DNA of 50,796 bases from CAZLYX01 sp964563885. GTDB taxonomy: Bacteria > Pseudomonadota > Gammaproteobacteria > Burkholderiales > Neisseriaceae. The stretch covers positions 1 to 50,796 of the forward strand of contig CAZLYX010000010.1 in assembly GCA_964563885.1 (NCBI GenBank). The letters are read 5' to 3'. The position numbers and the translations under genes are program-made. Below the pieces are notes generated by a model. That model did not search any database, was not told the DNA's origin, and saw nothing but the letters and a program-made list of their open reading frames with translations. Positions 40,931-49,761 of the stretch are shown piece by piece (position 1 is the stretch's first letter; each line of letters starts with the position of its first letter).

Positions 40931-43369
40931 ATGAATATGAAAAAAAATAACCGTATGACTCCAGCTTGTTTTTGGACTTTAACGGCACTATCGGTGCTCC
41001 CTACATTTGCTGTTGCTCAAGAACTTGGTGATGTCAATGCTCAGCGTGAACGGTGGGCATTACATGCCCGCTCTGGACAAATTGAATTGTCTGAATCAGT
41101 TGAAGCTTTACGTCAACTATACGCACAAACAGCTGATGCTAAAGTTCGTACAGATTTAATTGCACTGTTGGTACGCCAAGGCAAAGGGAACGAAGCGTTG
41201 GCGGTGTGCAGCACTTGTGCGCCAAATGATTATTCTGCCAATGAGTTAGAAAACTTGGCAAAAGCAGCGCGGGATAATCAAAAGTTTACTGAATCAGTGG
41301 CACTTTATGATGCCATGCAAACACAATCGCCGCAGAAAAAAATCGGCTGGTTGGGCGGGGCGCTGGCAGCAGTAGATGCTAAAGAATATACCCGCTCGGA
41401 AAGCTTAATTGCTGCGTATCGCAAGCAATTTGGTAATGATGCTGATATTGAGATGGCAGAAAGCTACCTGAAAGATAGATCGCAAACTGCGGCTGAGCGC
41501 ATCATTGCCTTGCAAGATAAATTAGTGAGCAATCCGAATGATCAAGAAACGGTTATGCGTTTGTATCGAACCGCCAGTGAATTGCAGGCTTTTCCATTAC
41601 AACAAGATTTGGCTGATCGTTATCCACAATGGTTTACCGAAAACGACCGCCGCGGGTTAAAAAAAGCAGAAGCGGTAGTGGTGTTGCGTTCCGGCAAAAT
41701 ACATGAAAGTAAATCTCAAATTCAGGTAGCTTATGATACGTTGAGTAAAATTGTTGATGAAACCGATTCACAGCAAGACATCCATATTCAAGCATTGCGC
41801 GACCGAATGGCAGCAGCGTTGGCACTGGGCCAAGGCAAGCAAGCACTAAAAGATTATGATGCGCTTAAGGCCATCAGTAGCGAACAGCCTGCTTATGTGC
41901 AAGAACAATATGCTCAAGCCTTGGCGATGCAGGGCCATTCACTAAAAGCCTTAAAACTACATGAAGAAGTAGCGCGCAAGCAATTGGTTAAAGATGGTGT
42001 GATTTCACCCGATGTGCATGAGCGCCTGATTCAAGATTATGCCGATGTAGGCCGCTTTGATGAAGCACAGCGGCATCTAGATAGCTTAAATACCTCACCG
42101 CAACGCCGCGACTTTACCCGCACAGTGGTATTGAATAATCCACAATTTGACAAAGAGTATTTCTGGCAAGTGCGCTTAAAAGCATGGGATGGTGATATAA
42201 AAGGCGCCACCAAGCTAATAGACAATTGGTTGTTAAAACACCCAGGTGATTCTTGGGCAATTGCTATGCGCGGTGAGTTGGCAAGCTGGGATAATAAGTC
42301 TGACGAAGCACAAGTCTTGTATGAGCAAGCTAAAGTGGGGCTGCATAAAAACAATCACGGCTCCGTTAATGCTAATCAAGGCAACTTGATGCTAGACAAC
42401 GGTAATTGGGCTGGCGCATCTGAATTATTGGCGGGTATAGACCAAAACAATCTTGCTTATCAAGGCTTTTTAAAGCGCTATGATGAATCGCGTGCCGCCC
42501 AGCTGAGTATTTCAGGCAGCATGTTTAAAGCTACTTCGCCAAAAGACAGTGGTAATGAGTGGGCGCAAAACGCTACCTTATATTCTCCACGCAGCGCTAA
42601 AGGCCATCGTGCTTATGTTCGCGAACAAACTGGTCATGTGCCAAATCATGGTAATGAGCTGAATCATGGCAGCATTGGTGTGGGTACGGAATTAAGTTTT
42701 TACCCGTTTAATGTGAATGTTGAAGCGGGTAAAGGGCTTAAACTGAATGATAAAGCCTACTTGAATGCTGGTGTTGCTTATCGTTTAAATCAAGCGTGGT
42801 CATTTAATGCGCGAGCTTCAATAAACAGCCCGAACACACCTGTTAAAGCAATGGCACAAGATGTCTATGCCAATGAATATTCAATTGGTGCCAACTACGT
42901 ACCAAGCAGTAAAACGCGCATAGGCCTAGGTTTTAATGTGGGTGATTATGATGATGGTAACGTGCGTCAAGGCGTATATGCTTGGTTGTCTCAAAATCTT
43001 TACCAACATAGCCGTTGGAAATTAGATGGCTCTTTATGGACGGATTATAATCGTAATAAAGAAATTGCCACTGCCGCTTACTACAATCCGCGCCGCAGCA
43101 ACAGCACCAGCGGCGACTTAGATTTATCTTATTGGTTACCACTCAATAATAATACGAAGCTCACCCAGCATTGGGTAGGCTCGGTAGGCCGTTTCTGGCA
43201 GGCAGATCATAAAGCAGAAAATACATGGATGGTTAAATACCGACATGAATGGAGTCTAGGCAAACAGCTTGGCGTGTCTTACGATGCTGGTCGCAAAAAA
43301 GCAATTTATGATGGCAATCCAGAATTTCATAACTTTGCTAACGTAAGCTTAAACTTCCGTTTTAAATAG
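40931..43369 (+). CDS. pgaA: Poly-beta-1,6-N-acetylglucosamine export porin PgaA
   Basis: Outer-membrane exporter of the biofilm polysaccharide PNAG, 812 residues. A signal peptide (CFWTLTALSVLPTFAVAQ) is followed by a TPR-type helical periplasmic region to about residue 510 (AQRERWALHARSG, LRDRMAAALALGQGKQALKDY, LLKHPGDSWAIAMRGELASW) and a C-terminal beta-barrel of about 290 residues with alternating strands ending in FHNFANVSLNFRFK. The TPR region binds the polymer and PgaB. No strong ribosome binding site precedes 40931 or the in-frame ATG at 40937, so translation may be weak or regulated. Two AAGCTACCTGAA-type DUS variants are inside (41461-41472, 41721-41732 reversed). pgaB starts 8 bases after the stop. 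Confidence 0.94.
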   Translation: MNMKKNNRMTPACFWTLTALSVLPTFAVAQELGDVNAQRERWALHARSGQIELSESVEALRQLYAQTADAKVRTDLIALLVRQGKGNEALAVCSTCAPNDYSANELENLAKAARDNQKFTESVALYDAMQTQSPQKKIGWLGGALAAVDAKEYTRSESLIAAYRKQFGNDADIEMAESYLKDRSQTAAERIIALQDKLVSNPNDQETVMRLYRTASELQAFPLQQDLADRYPQWFTENDRRGLKKAEAVVVLRSGKIHESKSQIQVAYDTLSKIVDETDSQQDIHIQALRDRMAAALALGQGKQALKDYDALKAISSEQPAYVQEQYAQALAMQGHSLKALKLHEEVARKQLVKDGVISPDVHERLIQDYADVGRFDEAQRHLDSLNTSPQRRDFTRTVVLNNPQFDKEYFWQVRLKAWDGDIKGATKLIDNWLLKHPGDSWAIAMRGELASWDNKSDEAQVLYEQAKVGLHKNNHGSVNANQGNLMLDNGNWAGASELLAGIDQNNLAYQGFLKRYDESRAAQLSISGSMFKATSPKDSGNEWAQNATLYSPRSAKGHRAYVREQTGHVPNHGNELNHGSIGVGTELSFYPFNVNVEAGKGLKLNDKAYLNAGVAYRLNQAWSFNARASINSPNTPVKAMAQDVYANEYSIGANYVPSSKTRIGLGFNVGDYDDGNVRQGVYAWLSQNLYQHSRWKLDGSLWTDYNRNKEIATAAYYNPRRSNSTSGDLDLSYWLPLNNNTKLTQHWVGSVGRFWQADHKAENTWMVKYRHEWSLGKQLGVSYDAGRKKAIYDGNPEFHNFANVSLNFRFK

Positions 43370-43377
43370 GATTTTGT

Positions 43378-45309
43378 ATGAACATAAAAAAATTACTTTC
43401 TATATTAATCATTGCGGCTGGATTAGTGCCGTCAGTTGGTTTGGCCGCATCAGAGGGTTATGGCGTATTGACTTATCATGATGTAGTTGATGAATCTAAG
43501 CCGCGCCCTGCAGCAACAGATAAAAACTACGAAGGTAAGATGTTGCGCCAGTATTATCCACAAACCATTACTATTCAAAAATTGATTGAGCACTTTAACT
43601 GGCTCAAAGTAAACGGTTATCAGCCTGTTAGCTGGCAGCAAATTGTTGATGCGCGCAATGGTAAGAGTAAGTTGCCATCTAAGCCAGTATTGCTAACATT
43701 TGATGATGGCTACGAAAGTTTTTACAAAATAGTATTTCCATTGTTGAAATCTTATCGCTATCCGGCAGTGTTTGCTTTAGTGACCAGCTGGCAAGAAACG
43801 CCTATGGGGCAATTTATTGACTACGGTAACCAAAAACTGCCACGCAGTGCTTTTGTTAGTTGGGAGCAAACTCGAGAAATGCACCGAAGCGGCTTAGTAG
43901 AAATCGCTTCGCACACCCATGATCTGCATAAAAGTATGATTGGTAATTCGGCTGGCACGCTGTTTGCCGCAGCTTTATCTGGCCGATATGTTAATGGCCG
44001 TCATGAAACAGAAGCTGAATATAAGCAGCGTATTCACGAAGATTTCCGCAAATCTTCTCAGGTTATTCAACGCGAAGTAGGTGCTAAGCCTCGTGTTTTG
44101 GTGTGGCCTTACGGTCAGTTTAATGAAACTGCGGTCAAAATTGCCCGCGAAGAAGGCTTTGAGAGCGACTTCACTTTACTTGATGAAACACTAAATGATC
44201 CAAACACAAAAGATATTGGTCGCCAGTTATTAGATCAGGAAACAGACTTTGGTCTTATGGCTACTTATTTAGATGAAGAAATGTTTGATACCCCTGTTAA
44301 GCGCGTGGTGCACGTTGACTTAGACTATGTTTATGATGCAGACCCTAAGCAACAACTTCGTAACGTGGATAAGCTGATTCAGCGCATCCATGACTATAAA
44401 ATCTCCACGGTTTATTTACAAGCATATGCTGATCAAGATGGTGACGGCGTGGCCGAAGCGGTTTACTTTCCTAGTAAGCACATAAAAATGCGTGGCAATT
44501 TATTTAGTTGGATTTCTTGGCAGCTCATGACCCGTGCTGACGTTGAAGTATATGCTTGGATGCCGATGATGGCTTTTGACTTAGGCAAAGGCTATGAGTA
44601 TGTGAAAGATGCTCGTACCAATGAGCCTAATAAAAAGCATTATTTGCGCTTATCGCCTTACGATCGCAAAAGCCGTGAAACAGTAACAGATATTTATCGT
44701 GAATTGGCATTTTCTAGTCGCTTCACTGGCATTTTGTTTCATGATGATGGCTTTTTAACAGACTTTGAAGGCAATATTGCCCAAGGCAAGCGCAGTGATG
44801 CCCAGTATATGCAAGAAGCAAAAAATAAAACCAATGATTTAATCAGCTACAGCGATGAATTAAAAAATGCTGTGTATGAGTACGTTTTTAATGGGCGTAA
44901 ACGTATGAAAACTGCGCGCAATATCTATGCTAGCGTGGTGATGCAGCCTGAATCAGAAAAATGGTTTGCCCAAAATTTACCGCTGTTTGCTAAGCATTAT
45001 GATTATGTGGCGGTGATGGCAATGCCATATATGGAAGCTGAAGGCCCATTATCAAAAGCGCAGGCACGTGATTGGTTGAAGAAATTAACGAAGCAAGTGA
45101 AAAAAGAAGTGCCACTAGAAAAAACGCTGTTTGAGCTCCAAGCGATGGATTGGAAAACTAAAAAACCAATTGACAGCACAGAGATGGTGACTTGGATCAA
45201 TGATTTAAAACAAGCAGGAGTTCAAAATATAGGCTACTACCCAGATGATTTCTTAAATAACCATCCTGATTTTAAAACCGTTTATCCACATTTTTCAAGT
45301 AAGCGTTAA
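43378..45309 (+). CDS. pgaB: PNAG N-deacetylase PgaB
   Basis: Periplasmic enzyme of 643 residues that partly deacetylates PNAG so it can be exported. The N-terminal NodB-type domain shows LTYHDVVDES, the metal-binding Asp109-Asp110 in LLTFDDGYESFY, and His179/His184 in ASHTHDLH. The C-terminal glycoside-hydrolase-like domain has the Asp pair in FHDDGFLTDFEG (456-457). The signal peptide (KKLLSILIIAAGLVPSVGLA) has no lipobox cysteine, so it looks like a signal peptidase I substrate, whereas E. coli PgaB is a lipoprotein. Second gene of pgaABCD. Confidence 0.95.
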   Translation: MNIKKLLSILIIAAGLVPSVGLAASEGYGVLTYHDVVDESKPRPAATDKNYEGKMLRQYYPQTITIQKLIEHFNWLKVNGYQPVSWQQIVDARNGKSKLPSKPVLLTFDDGYESFYKIVFPLLKSYRYPAVFALVTSWQETPMGQFIDYGNQKLPRSAFVSWEQTREMHRSGLVEIASHTHDLHKSMIGNSAGTLFAAALSGRYVNGRHETEAEYKQRIHEDFRKSSQVIQREVGAKPRVLVWPYGQFNETAVKIAREEGFESDFTLLDETLNDPNTKDIGRQLLDQETDFGLMATYLDEEMFDTPVKRVVHVDLDYVYDADPKQQLRNVDKLIQRIHDYKISTVYLQAYADQDGDGVAEAVYFPSKHIKMRGNLFSWISWQLMTRADVEVYAWMPMMAFDLGKGYEYVKDARTNEPNKKHYLRLSPYDRKSRETVTDIYRELAFSSRFTGILFHDDGFLTDFEGNIAQGKRSDAQYMQEAKNKTNDLISYSDELKNAVYEYVFNGRKRMKTARNIYASVVMQPESEKWFAQNLPLFAKHYDYVAVMAMPYMEAEGPLSKAQARDWLKKLTKQVKKEVPLEKTLFELQAMDWKTKKPIDSTEMVTWINDLKQAGVQNIGYYPDDFLNNHPDFKTVYPHFSSKR

Positions 45310-45365
45310 TAATATTGAGTATCAGATTAAAACGAAATACTACAATTTATAAATAGGAAAAAATT

Positions 45366-46592
45366 GTGCAATGGTTTGAATATTTAGGTGTGTTCGTGAT
45401 GATGTATCCCGGCGTAATGGCCGTGTATTGGACGCTATCGGGCATCTTGTACTTTTTGCTGTGGGAACGCAGTGCAGAAGAGCCAGCTTATGAGTTTGAT
45501 GCTGATGCACCGATGGTGAGTGTTTTGATTCCTTGTTATAACGAAGCAGGTAACTTGAATCAGTCGATTCCACATTTATTGAAGCTGGCTTATCCAAACT
45601 ATGAGCTGATTTTTATTAATGATGGCAGTTCAGATAAAACTGGATCTATTATAAGTGGCTGGGCAAAAATTGAGCCTAAAATAATCGCCATTAATCAAGA
45701 GAACTCTGGTAAAGCAGCAGCCATGAACAATGGCTTGCGTCAAGCACGCGGAAAATACATTGTTGGCATTGATGGCGATGCTATTTTGGATTACCACGCA
45801 GTAAGCTATATGGTGCAAACCTTAGAAAATGATGCCACTTTAGGCGCAGTAACAGGAAATCCGCGCGTACGTAACCGCAGCACAGTGTTGGGTAAACTTC
45901 AGGTAGCCGAATTTAGCTCGATTATTGGTTTGATTAAGCGTGCGCAAAGTGTGATGGGGACATTGTTTACGGTGTCTGGTGTGATTGTGGCTTTGCGTAA
46001 AGATGTGGTTGATCATATTGGTGGCTGGAGTACCAATATGATCACCGATGATATTGATGTGAGCTGGAAAGTGCAAATGGACGGCTATAACATCGCTTAC
46101 GATCCTCGTGCTTTATGTTGGGTGTTGATGCCAGAAACGATTCGAGGATTGTTTAAACAGCGTTTACGCTGGGCGCAAGGTGGGGCTGAAGTGATTATAA
46201 AATATTTCAGCTCGGTGTGGCGCTGGCGCAATTTACGATTATGGCCATTATATTTTGAATATATCGTTACCCTAGTTTGGGCATATTCAATGTTTACGCT
46301 GATGATCTTTGGCTTTTATCAAGCTTTTATGCATATGAATTATGACTTTAGCTTGCTGGAAGTAAGCAGCATCATGACCTTCTTGCTGTTTATGCTGCAA
46401 TTTTCAGTCAGTATGATTTTAGACAGTCGCTATGAAAAAGGACTGATGCGTTATTTTATAACCTGCATTTGGTATCCATATGCATATTGGATTTTAAACA
46501 GTTTGACTTTAGTGATTGGCTTTCCTAAAGCACTGTTCCGAAATAAAGATAAAGCGGCAGTCTGGGTTAGCCCTGATCGTGGTGTGCAGTAA
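45366..46592 (+). CDS. pgaC: PNAG synthase glycosyltransferase PgaC
   Basis: Inner-membrane family 2 glycosyltransferase of 408 residues that polymerises GlcNAc from UDP-GlcNAc. One or two N-terminal membrane helices precede the catalytic domain: VSVLIPCYNEAGNLNQSI, INDGSSDKTG, the DxD at 136-138 (GIDGDA), TDDIDVSWKV and QRLRWAQGGAE; three or more helices close the protein. The start is a GTG at 45366 with AGGAAA upstream; the next in-frame ATG would remove the first membrane segment. A reversed DUS variant (CGGCTACCTGAA) lies at 45898-45909. In E. coli the PgaC-PgaD pair needs c-di-GMP; the same is likely but not shown. Confidence 0.95.
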   Translation: MQWFEYLGVFVMMYPGVMAVYWTLSGILYFLLWERSAEEPAYEFDADAPMVSVLIPCYNEAGNLNQSIPHLLKLAYPNYELIFINDGSSDKTGSIISGWAKIEPKIIAINQENSGKAAAMNNGLRQARGKYIVGIDGDAILDYHAVSYMVQTLENDATLGAVTGNPRVRNRSTVLGKLQVAEFSSIIGLIKRAQSVMGTLFTVSGVIVALRKDVVDHIGGWSTNMITDDIDVSWKVQMDGYNIAYDPRALCWVLMPETIRGLFKQRLRWAQGGAEVIIKYFSSVWRWRNLRLWPLYFEYIVTLVWAYSMFTLMIFGFYQAFMHMNYDFSLLEVSSIMTFLLFMLQFSVSMILDSRYEKGLMRYFITCIWYPYAYWILNSLTLVIGFPKALFRNKDKAAVWVSPDRGVQ

Positions 46593-46625
46593 TTAAGTGC
46601 ATTTGCCTGAAAAGGAATAAATGAA

Positions 46626-46943
46626 ATGAGTAAATTCGACCAAGATTTACGCCATCAAATGATTATTGATAAAGCGCGTAGACCCAATACAAAAATTACC
46701 GTGAAAAGTTTAGTTACACTCGGCATCACCTGGATGCTGTGGTTGTATGCTTTATATTATCTGACTAATCGTTATCACATATTACTAGACCGTACCTTTA
46801 TTTTAGATTGGACATTTAAAGATATATTAATCGGCGTTGTGGTGATTTTGCTGGTGCAACTCAATGTTTTATTGTTGTGGTCTATTTTTGTAAGAAGCCG
46901 TATGAAAAAACAAAGAGAAGCAGTAGATAACTGGGATAAGTAG
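46626..46943 (+). CDS. pgaD: PgaD subunit of PNAG synthase
   Basis: 105-residue inner-membrane protein with two helices (VTLGITWMLWLYALYYL; IGVVVILLVQLNVLLLWSIF) and a basic cytoplasmic tail (RSRMKKQREAVDNW). PgaD proteins share little sequence but keep this two-helix layout and their place as last gene of pga operons; E. coli PgaD helps PgaC sense c-di-GMP. Starts 33 bases after the pgaC stop and is followed by a terminator. Confidence 0.85.
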   Translation: MSKFDQDLRHQMIIDKARRPNTKITVKSLVTLGITWMLWLYALYYLTNRYHILLDRTFILDWTFKDILIGVVVILLVQLNVLLLWSIFVRSRMKKQREAVDNWDK

Positions 46944-46967
46944 GATTGGTAAAGTGTTATATGAAAC

Positions 46968-47000
46968 GCCCGATTGCTTTATGTAATCCGGGCTTTTTTT
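46968..47000 (+). terminator. Intrinsic terminator of the pga operon
   Basis: GCCCGATT at 46968-46975 pairs with AATCCGGGC at 46985-46993 (one bulge), followed by TTTTTTT. Not DUS-based. Confidence 0.8.
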
Positions 47001-47039
47001 GAGGCTACCTGAAAACTGATTTCAGGTAGCCTCAAAAAA
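46994..47039. repeat. Perfect DUS-pair palindrome with T-run before and A-run after
   Basis: Exact copies at 47002-47013 and 47021-47032 (inverted); the arms extend to TTTTTTTGAGG and CCTCAAAAAAA, so the stem is about 21 bp. The T-run lies 5' of the hairpin on both strands, the wrong side for an intrinsic terminator. On the minus strand it follows the SPOR gene. Confidence 0.8.
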
Positions 47040-47068
47040 ATAAGATGTCACAATTGGTTAAACGAGCT

Positions 47069-48013
47069 CTAGCGGCAAGCGCCGCGTTGTAAACGACCAT
47101 ATTTACCAACTACTTTTTGCACTTCATTGAATTCTTGTTCACTTAATGAGGTGAAAAATACATCCATGTGAGCAACACTTAAACTATTATCTACAGCGGC
47201 ACTTTGCTCTACGTTTTCAGCGATGCTGGCGCCACTAATGCCTGATTGGTTGATTTTGGCGAGAAGAGCTTGAGCCGCTGATTTGCTTTTGAAAGAGCCG
47301 ATACTGATACGACTGCCCACCAAGGCGCCTTGGAAACCTTTTTGAGTTAGCTCAGCTTGTTGAGCAGCGGAGTCGCCATTACTGGCAACCCATACTTGGT
47401 ATTGAATAGAAGTGGTTGCAGCAGCAGGGGTGTTGCTACGGCGAGTGACTGTGCGGTTGACTGAGTTAGGCCAATGATTCAGTAAGCCTTTCAAACGATG
47501 GTAGTCATCTTCGGGGATAGTAACACGGCCAGTGAGGCTGCATTTGTTGGTCTTAGCCAGCGCTGGTGCGGGTTTAGAACGAGGATTTCCCATTTGAGCA
47601 GAAGCTGATTCAGGAGGTGGTAACCCATCTTCATTAGCTAAACGGGCGAGCTCTTCTTTGGCCTTTTTTGCTAACCGCTCTTTGTCTTTTTTCTCTTTAG
47701 CTAAACGAATGGCTTTTTCTTTTGCTTCTTTTTCAGCAGCTTTTTGTTCATCGGTTTTATCCAGCTCATGCATAGCAGCCAAAGCAGCATCCTCACTTAA
47801 TACTTGCGAAGCGTTGCTTTGAGCCCATTCTGCTGAGTTGCCAGACTGGGTTTGGGGTATGGTGTTATGCGTGTTTAACTCATGCATTTTACTACTATTG
47901 TGTTCGCTAGATGAGAGAGCGCTATTAGGCCCTCGTTCTGATACACGATATGTGATCGTGCCAGCAAATACGATAATATTCAGTGCGACCAAAATGGCAA
48001 ATAACCATTTCAT
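47069..48013 (-). CDS. SPOR-domain membrane protein
   Basis: 314-residue single-pass inner-membrane protein: helix at residues 2-22 (KWLFAILVALNIIVFAGTI), then a long Lys/Glu/Ala-rich segment at about 90-130 (KAAEKEAKEKAIRLAKEKKD) likely to form a coiled coil, and a C-terminal SPOR-like domain (YQVWVASNGDSAAQQAELTQKGF, SRISIGSFKSKSAAQALLAKI). SPOR domains bind denuded peptidoglycan glycans at the division septum, so a cell-division or wall role is likely. Its ATG overlaps the birA-coaX stop codon (ATGA), making it the third gene of that operon. Confidence 0.82.
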   Translation of the reverse strand: MKWLFAILVALNIIVFAGTITYRVSERGPNSALSSSEHNSSKMHELNTHNTIPQTQSGNSAEWAQSNASQVLSEDAALAAMHELDKTDEQKAAEKEAKEKAIRLAKEKKDKERLAKKAKEELARLANEDGLPPPESASAQMGNPRSKPAPALAKTNKCSLTGRVTIPEDDYHRLKGLLNHWPNSVNRTVTRRSNTPAAATTSIQYQVWVASNGDSAAQQAELTQKGFQGALVGSRISIGSFKSKSAAQALLAKINQSGISGASIAENVEQSAAVDNSLSVAHMDVFFTSLSEQEFNEVQKVVGKYGRLQRGACR

Positions 48014-49761
48014 GTTGGTTTAATCCCTTCTAAAACCCAATGTAACAACCCATAAATGACAAGATTATCCACAATTTTTACGGTATTGTCTAAACTAAAC
48101 GACGCTGGTAAGGCTTGAACAACCTTGGCTGCGCCGCCGCCGGTAATAATAATATCAACTAAATTGTTGGCGCCTTCACGCTCTTTAAGGCGACCATGCA
48201 TAAGCATAATTGAGCCACACACAGCGTCCATCATCCCGCTGGCGATAGCATTGGAGGTGGTGGTTGGGAACGGATAAATCTTGCCTATTTGTCGATTTAG
48301 ATTAGCTGTTTTTTGCGCCATTGCTTCTTTCATCAAATGAAAGCCGGGCATAATGGTGCCGCCTAGATAATGATTGTCGGAAGTTAGAGCGTCAATGGTT
48401 ACTGCGGTTCCGCAACTAACAACAATACAAGCATTGTTGCTAAATCTACGGGCTCCTAAAGCATTAAACCATCGGTCTGAGCCGTGCTCTTCAGGAGAGC
48501 GGTAATGATTACGAATGCCCAGCCCTTGTGCCATAGAGGGCAGCCAGGTAATGAGACTACTAAGTTGTTCTGTCACTAATTGTTTTTTTATTTCACCGCA
48601 TACCGCACACCCGATGATGTCATCAATTAATGCGTTGTGTTTCTGCCACTCTTCACCTAGCTGGCTTAAGTTGCGGTAAGGAGCGCGTCCAATATCAGTG
48701 ATATTACCATTATGTACCCATGCCCATTTTAACTGGCTGTTGCCGCCGTCTAACAACAAATAGCGTTTGTGCGCTGCTGCTTCTATCGGTTTGGGCTCAC
48801 TGTCACGTCGTAAGCTGATTTCACCACTAACAATTTCTCGTTCACCTATAGGTGTCGCCAAGCGCAATGCACCTTGTGCAGTGACACCTATTACTCTCCC
48901 TTCGGCAAATAACTGATTATTATGTAGCAGACGTACATTATAGTCAGTATCTCTGTTGGCTTCTTCATAATCTACTAATAAAGGTGTGAAGCCATTGCGT
49001 TCAAATTGCGGCAATAACATACCTAATTCAGATAATAAACTTTCCAAAACGTCATCTGCAGTTAATGAGAGGTGGCTCGATGCTGCTTGGATAGAGGTGG
49101 CTTGCTTCATACTTTTAGGTGCCATAAAGTTGATGCCGATCCCGATAATGGCAACTGTTTTGCTTTCTTGACGAACGGTTTCAATTAAAATGCCACCTAG
49201 TTTTAGATTACCTATCACTAAATCATTTGGCCATTTTATTTGTACCTTTATACCTAGTTTATTTAGCGAGCGATAACAAGCTAAAGCTACGGTTAAGGTG
49301 AGCGCACTTAGTTGGTGTTGTGGCTGTGGAAACGACCAAGCCAAACTAAACATCAAGCATTCCCCTAGGCGATGTTGCCAAGTGCGGCCTTGCTGCCCAC
49401 GTCCGGCGCTTTGGCTGTGTGTAATGCACACTTGTCGATGAATATCCGTGGCATTTTGTCTAGTTTGACTTAGCAATATATCGTTGCTGGAGGTGCATTC
49501 GTGCTCTAAGGCTACCTGAAAGCCGTGACGCTGGCCGATTAGTTTCGTTTGCTCGGCGCTAAAGATAGCAATTGGCTTTATTAAACGCCATAGTCCGTCT
49601 TGTTGGCAAAGTAATTCTTTGATGTGTTTCGGCATCTGTTGCCATAAACTATTAAGTTGGTGAGGCTTAACACCTACTCGTTTGCTAAGTTGAGAAACAT
49701 GCAAGGCTTGGCCCTTTGCCAACACCGCCAACAACAGCCAATGCTGTTTATGCAGACTCAT
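48010..49761 (-). CDS. birA-coaX: Bifunctional biotin-protein ligase / type III pantothenate kinase
   Basis: 583-residue fusion. Residues 1-70 form a winged-helix-like N-terminus (HWLLLAVLAKGQALHVSQLSKRVG) as in repressor-type BirA. The ligase core is at about 80-320, with SAGRGQQGRTWQHRLG (biotinyl-AMP loop) and IKWPNDLVIGNLKLGGILIE. From about 332 a CoaX domain begins (YLLLDGGNSQLKWAWV), with GSDRWFNALGAR and IVVSCGTAVTIDAL. It attaches biotin to acetyl-CoA carboxylase and phosphorylates pantothenate, the first CoA step. Such fusions are known in Neisseria and Bordetella relatives. The start at 49759-49761 overlaps the rfaE2 stop (ATGA). A DUS lies in frame at 49509-49520. Confidence 0.94.
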   Translation of the reverse strand: MSLHKQHWLLLAVLAKGQALHVSQLSKRVGVKPHQLNSLWQQMPKHIKELLCQQDGLWRLIKPIAIFSAEQTKLIGQRHGFQVALEHECTSSNDILLSQTRQNATDIHRQVCITHSQSAGRGQQGRTWQHRLGECLMFSLAWSFPQPQHQLSALTLTVALACYRSLNKLGIKVQIKWPNDLVIGNLKLGGILIETVRQESKTVAIIGIGINFMAPKSMKQATSIQAASSHLSLTADDVLESLLSELGMLLPQFERNGFTPLLVDYEEANRDTDYNVRLLHNNQLFAEGRVIGVTAQGALRLATPIGEREIVSGEISLRRDSEPKPIEAAAHKRYLLLDGGNSQLKWAWVHNGNITDIGRAPYRNLSQLGEEWQKHNALIDDIIGCAVCGEIKKQLVTEQLSSLITWLPSMAQGLGIRNHYRSPEEHGSDRWFNALGARRFSNNACIVVSCGTAVTIDALTSDNHYLGGTIMPGFHLMKEAMAQKTANLNRQIGKIYPFPTTTSNAIASGMMDAVCGSIMLMHGRLKEREGANNLVDIIITGGGAAKVVQALPASFSLDNTVKIVDNLVIYGLLHWVLEGIKPT

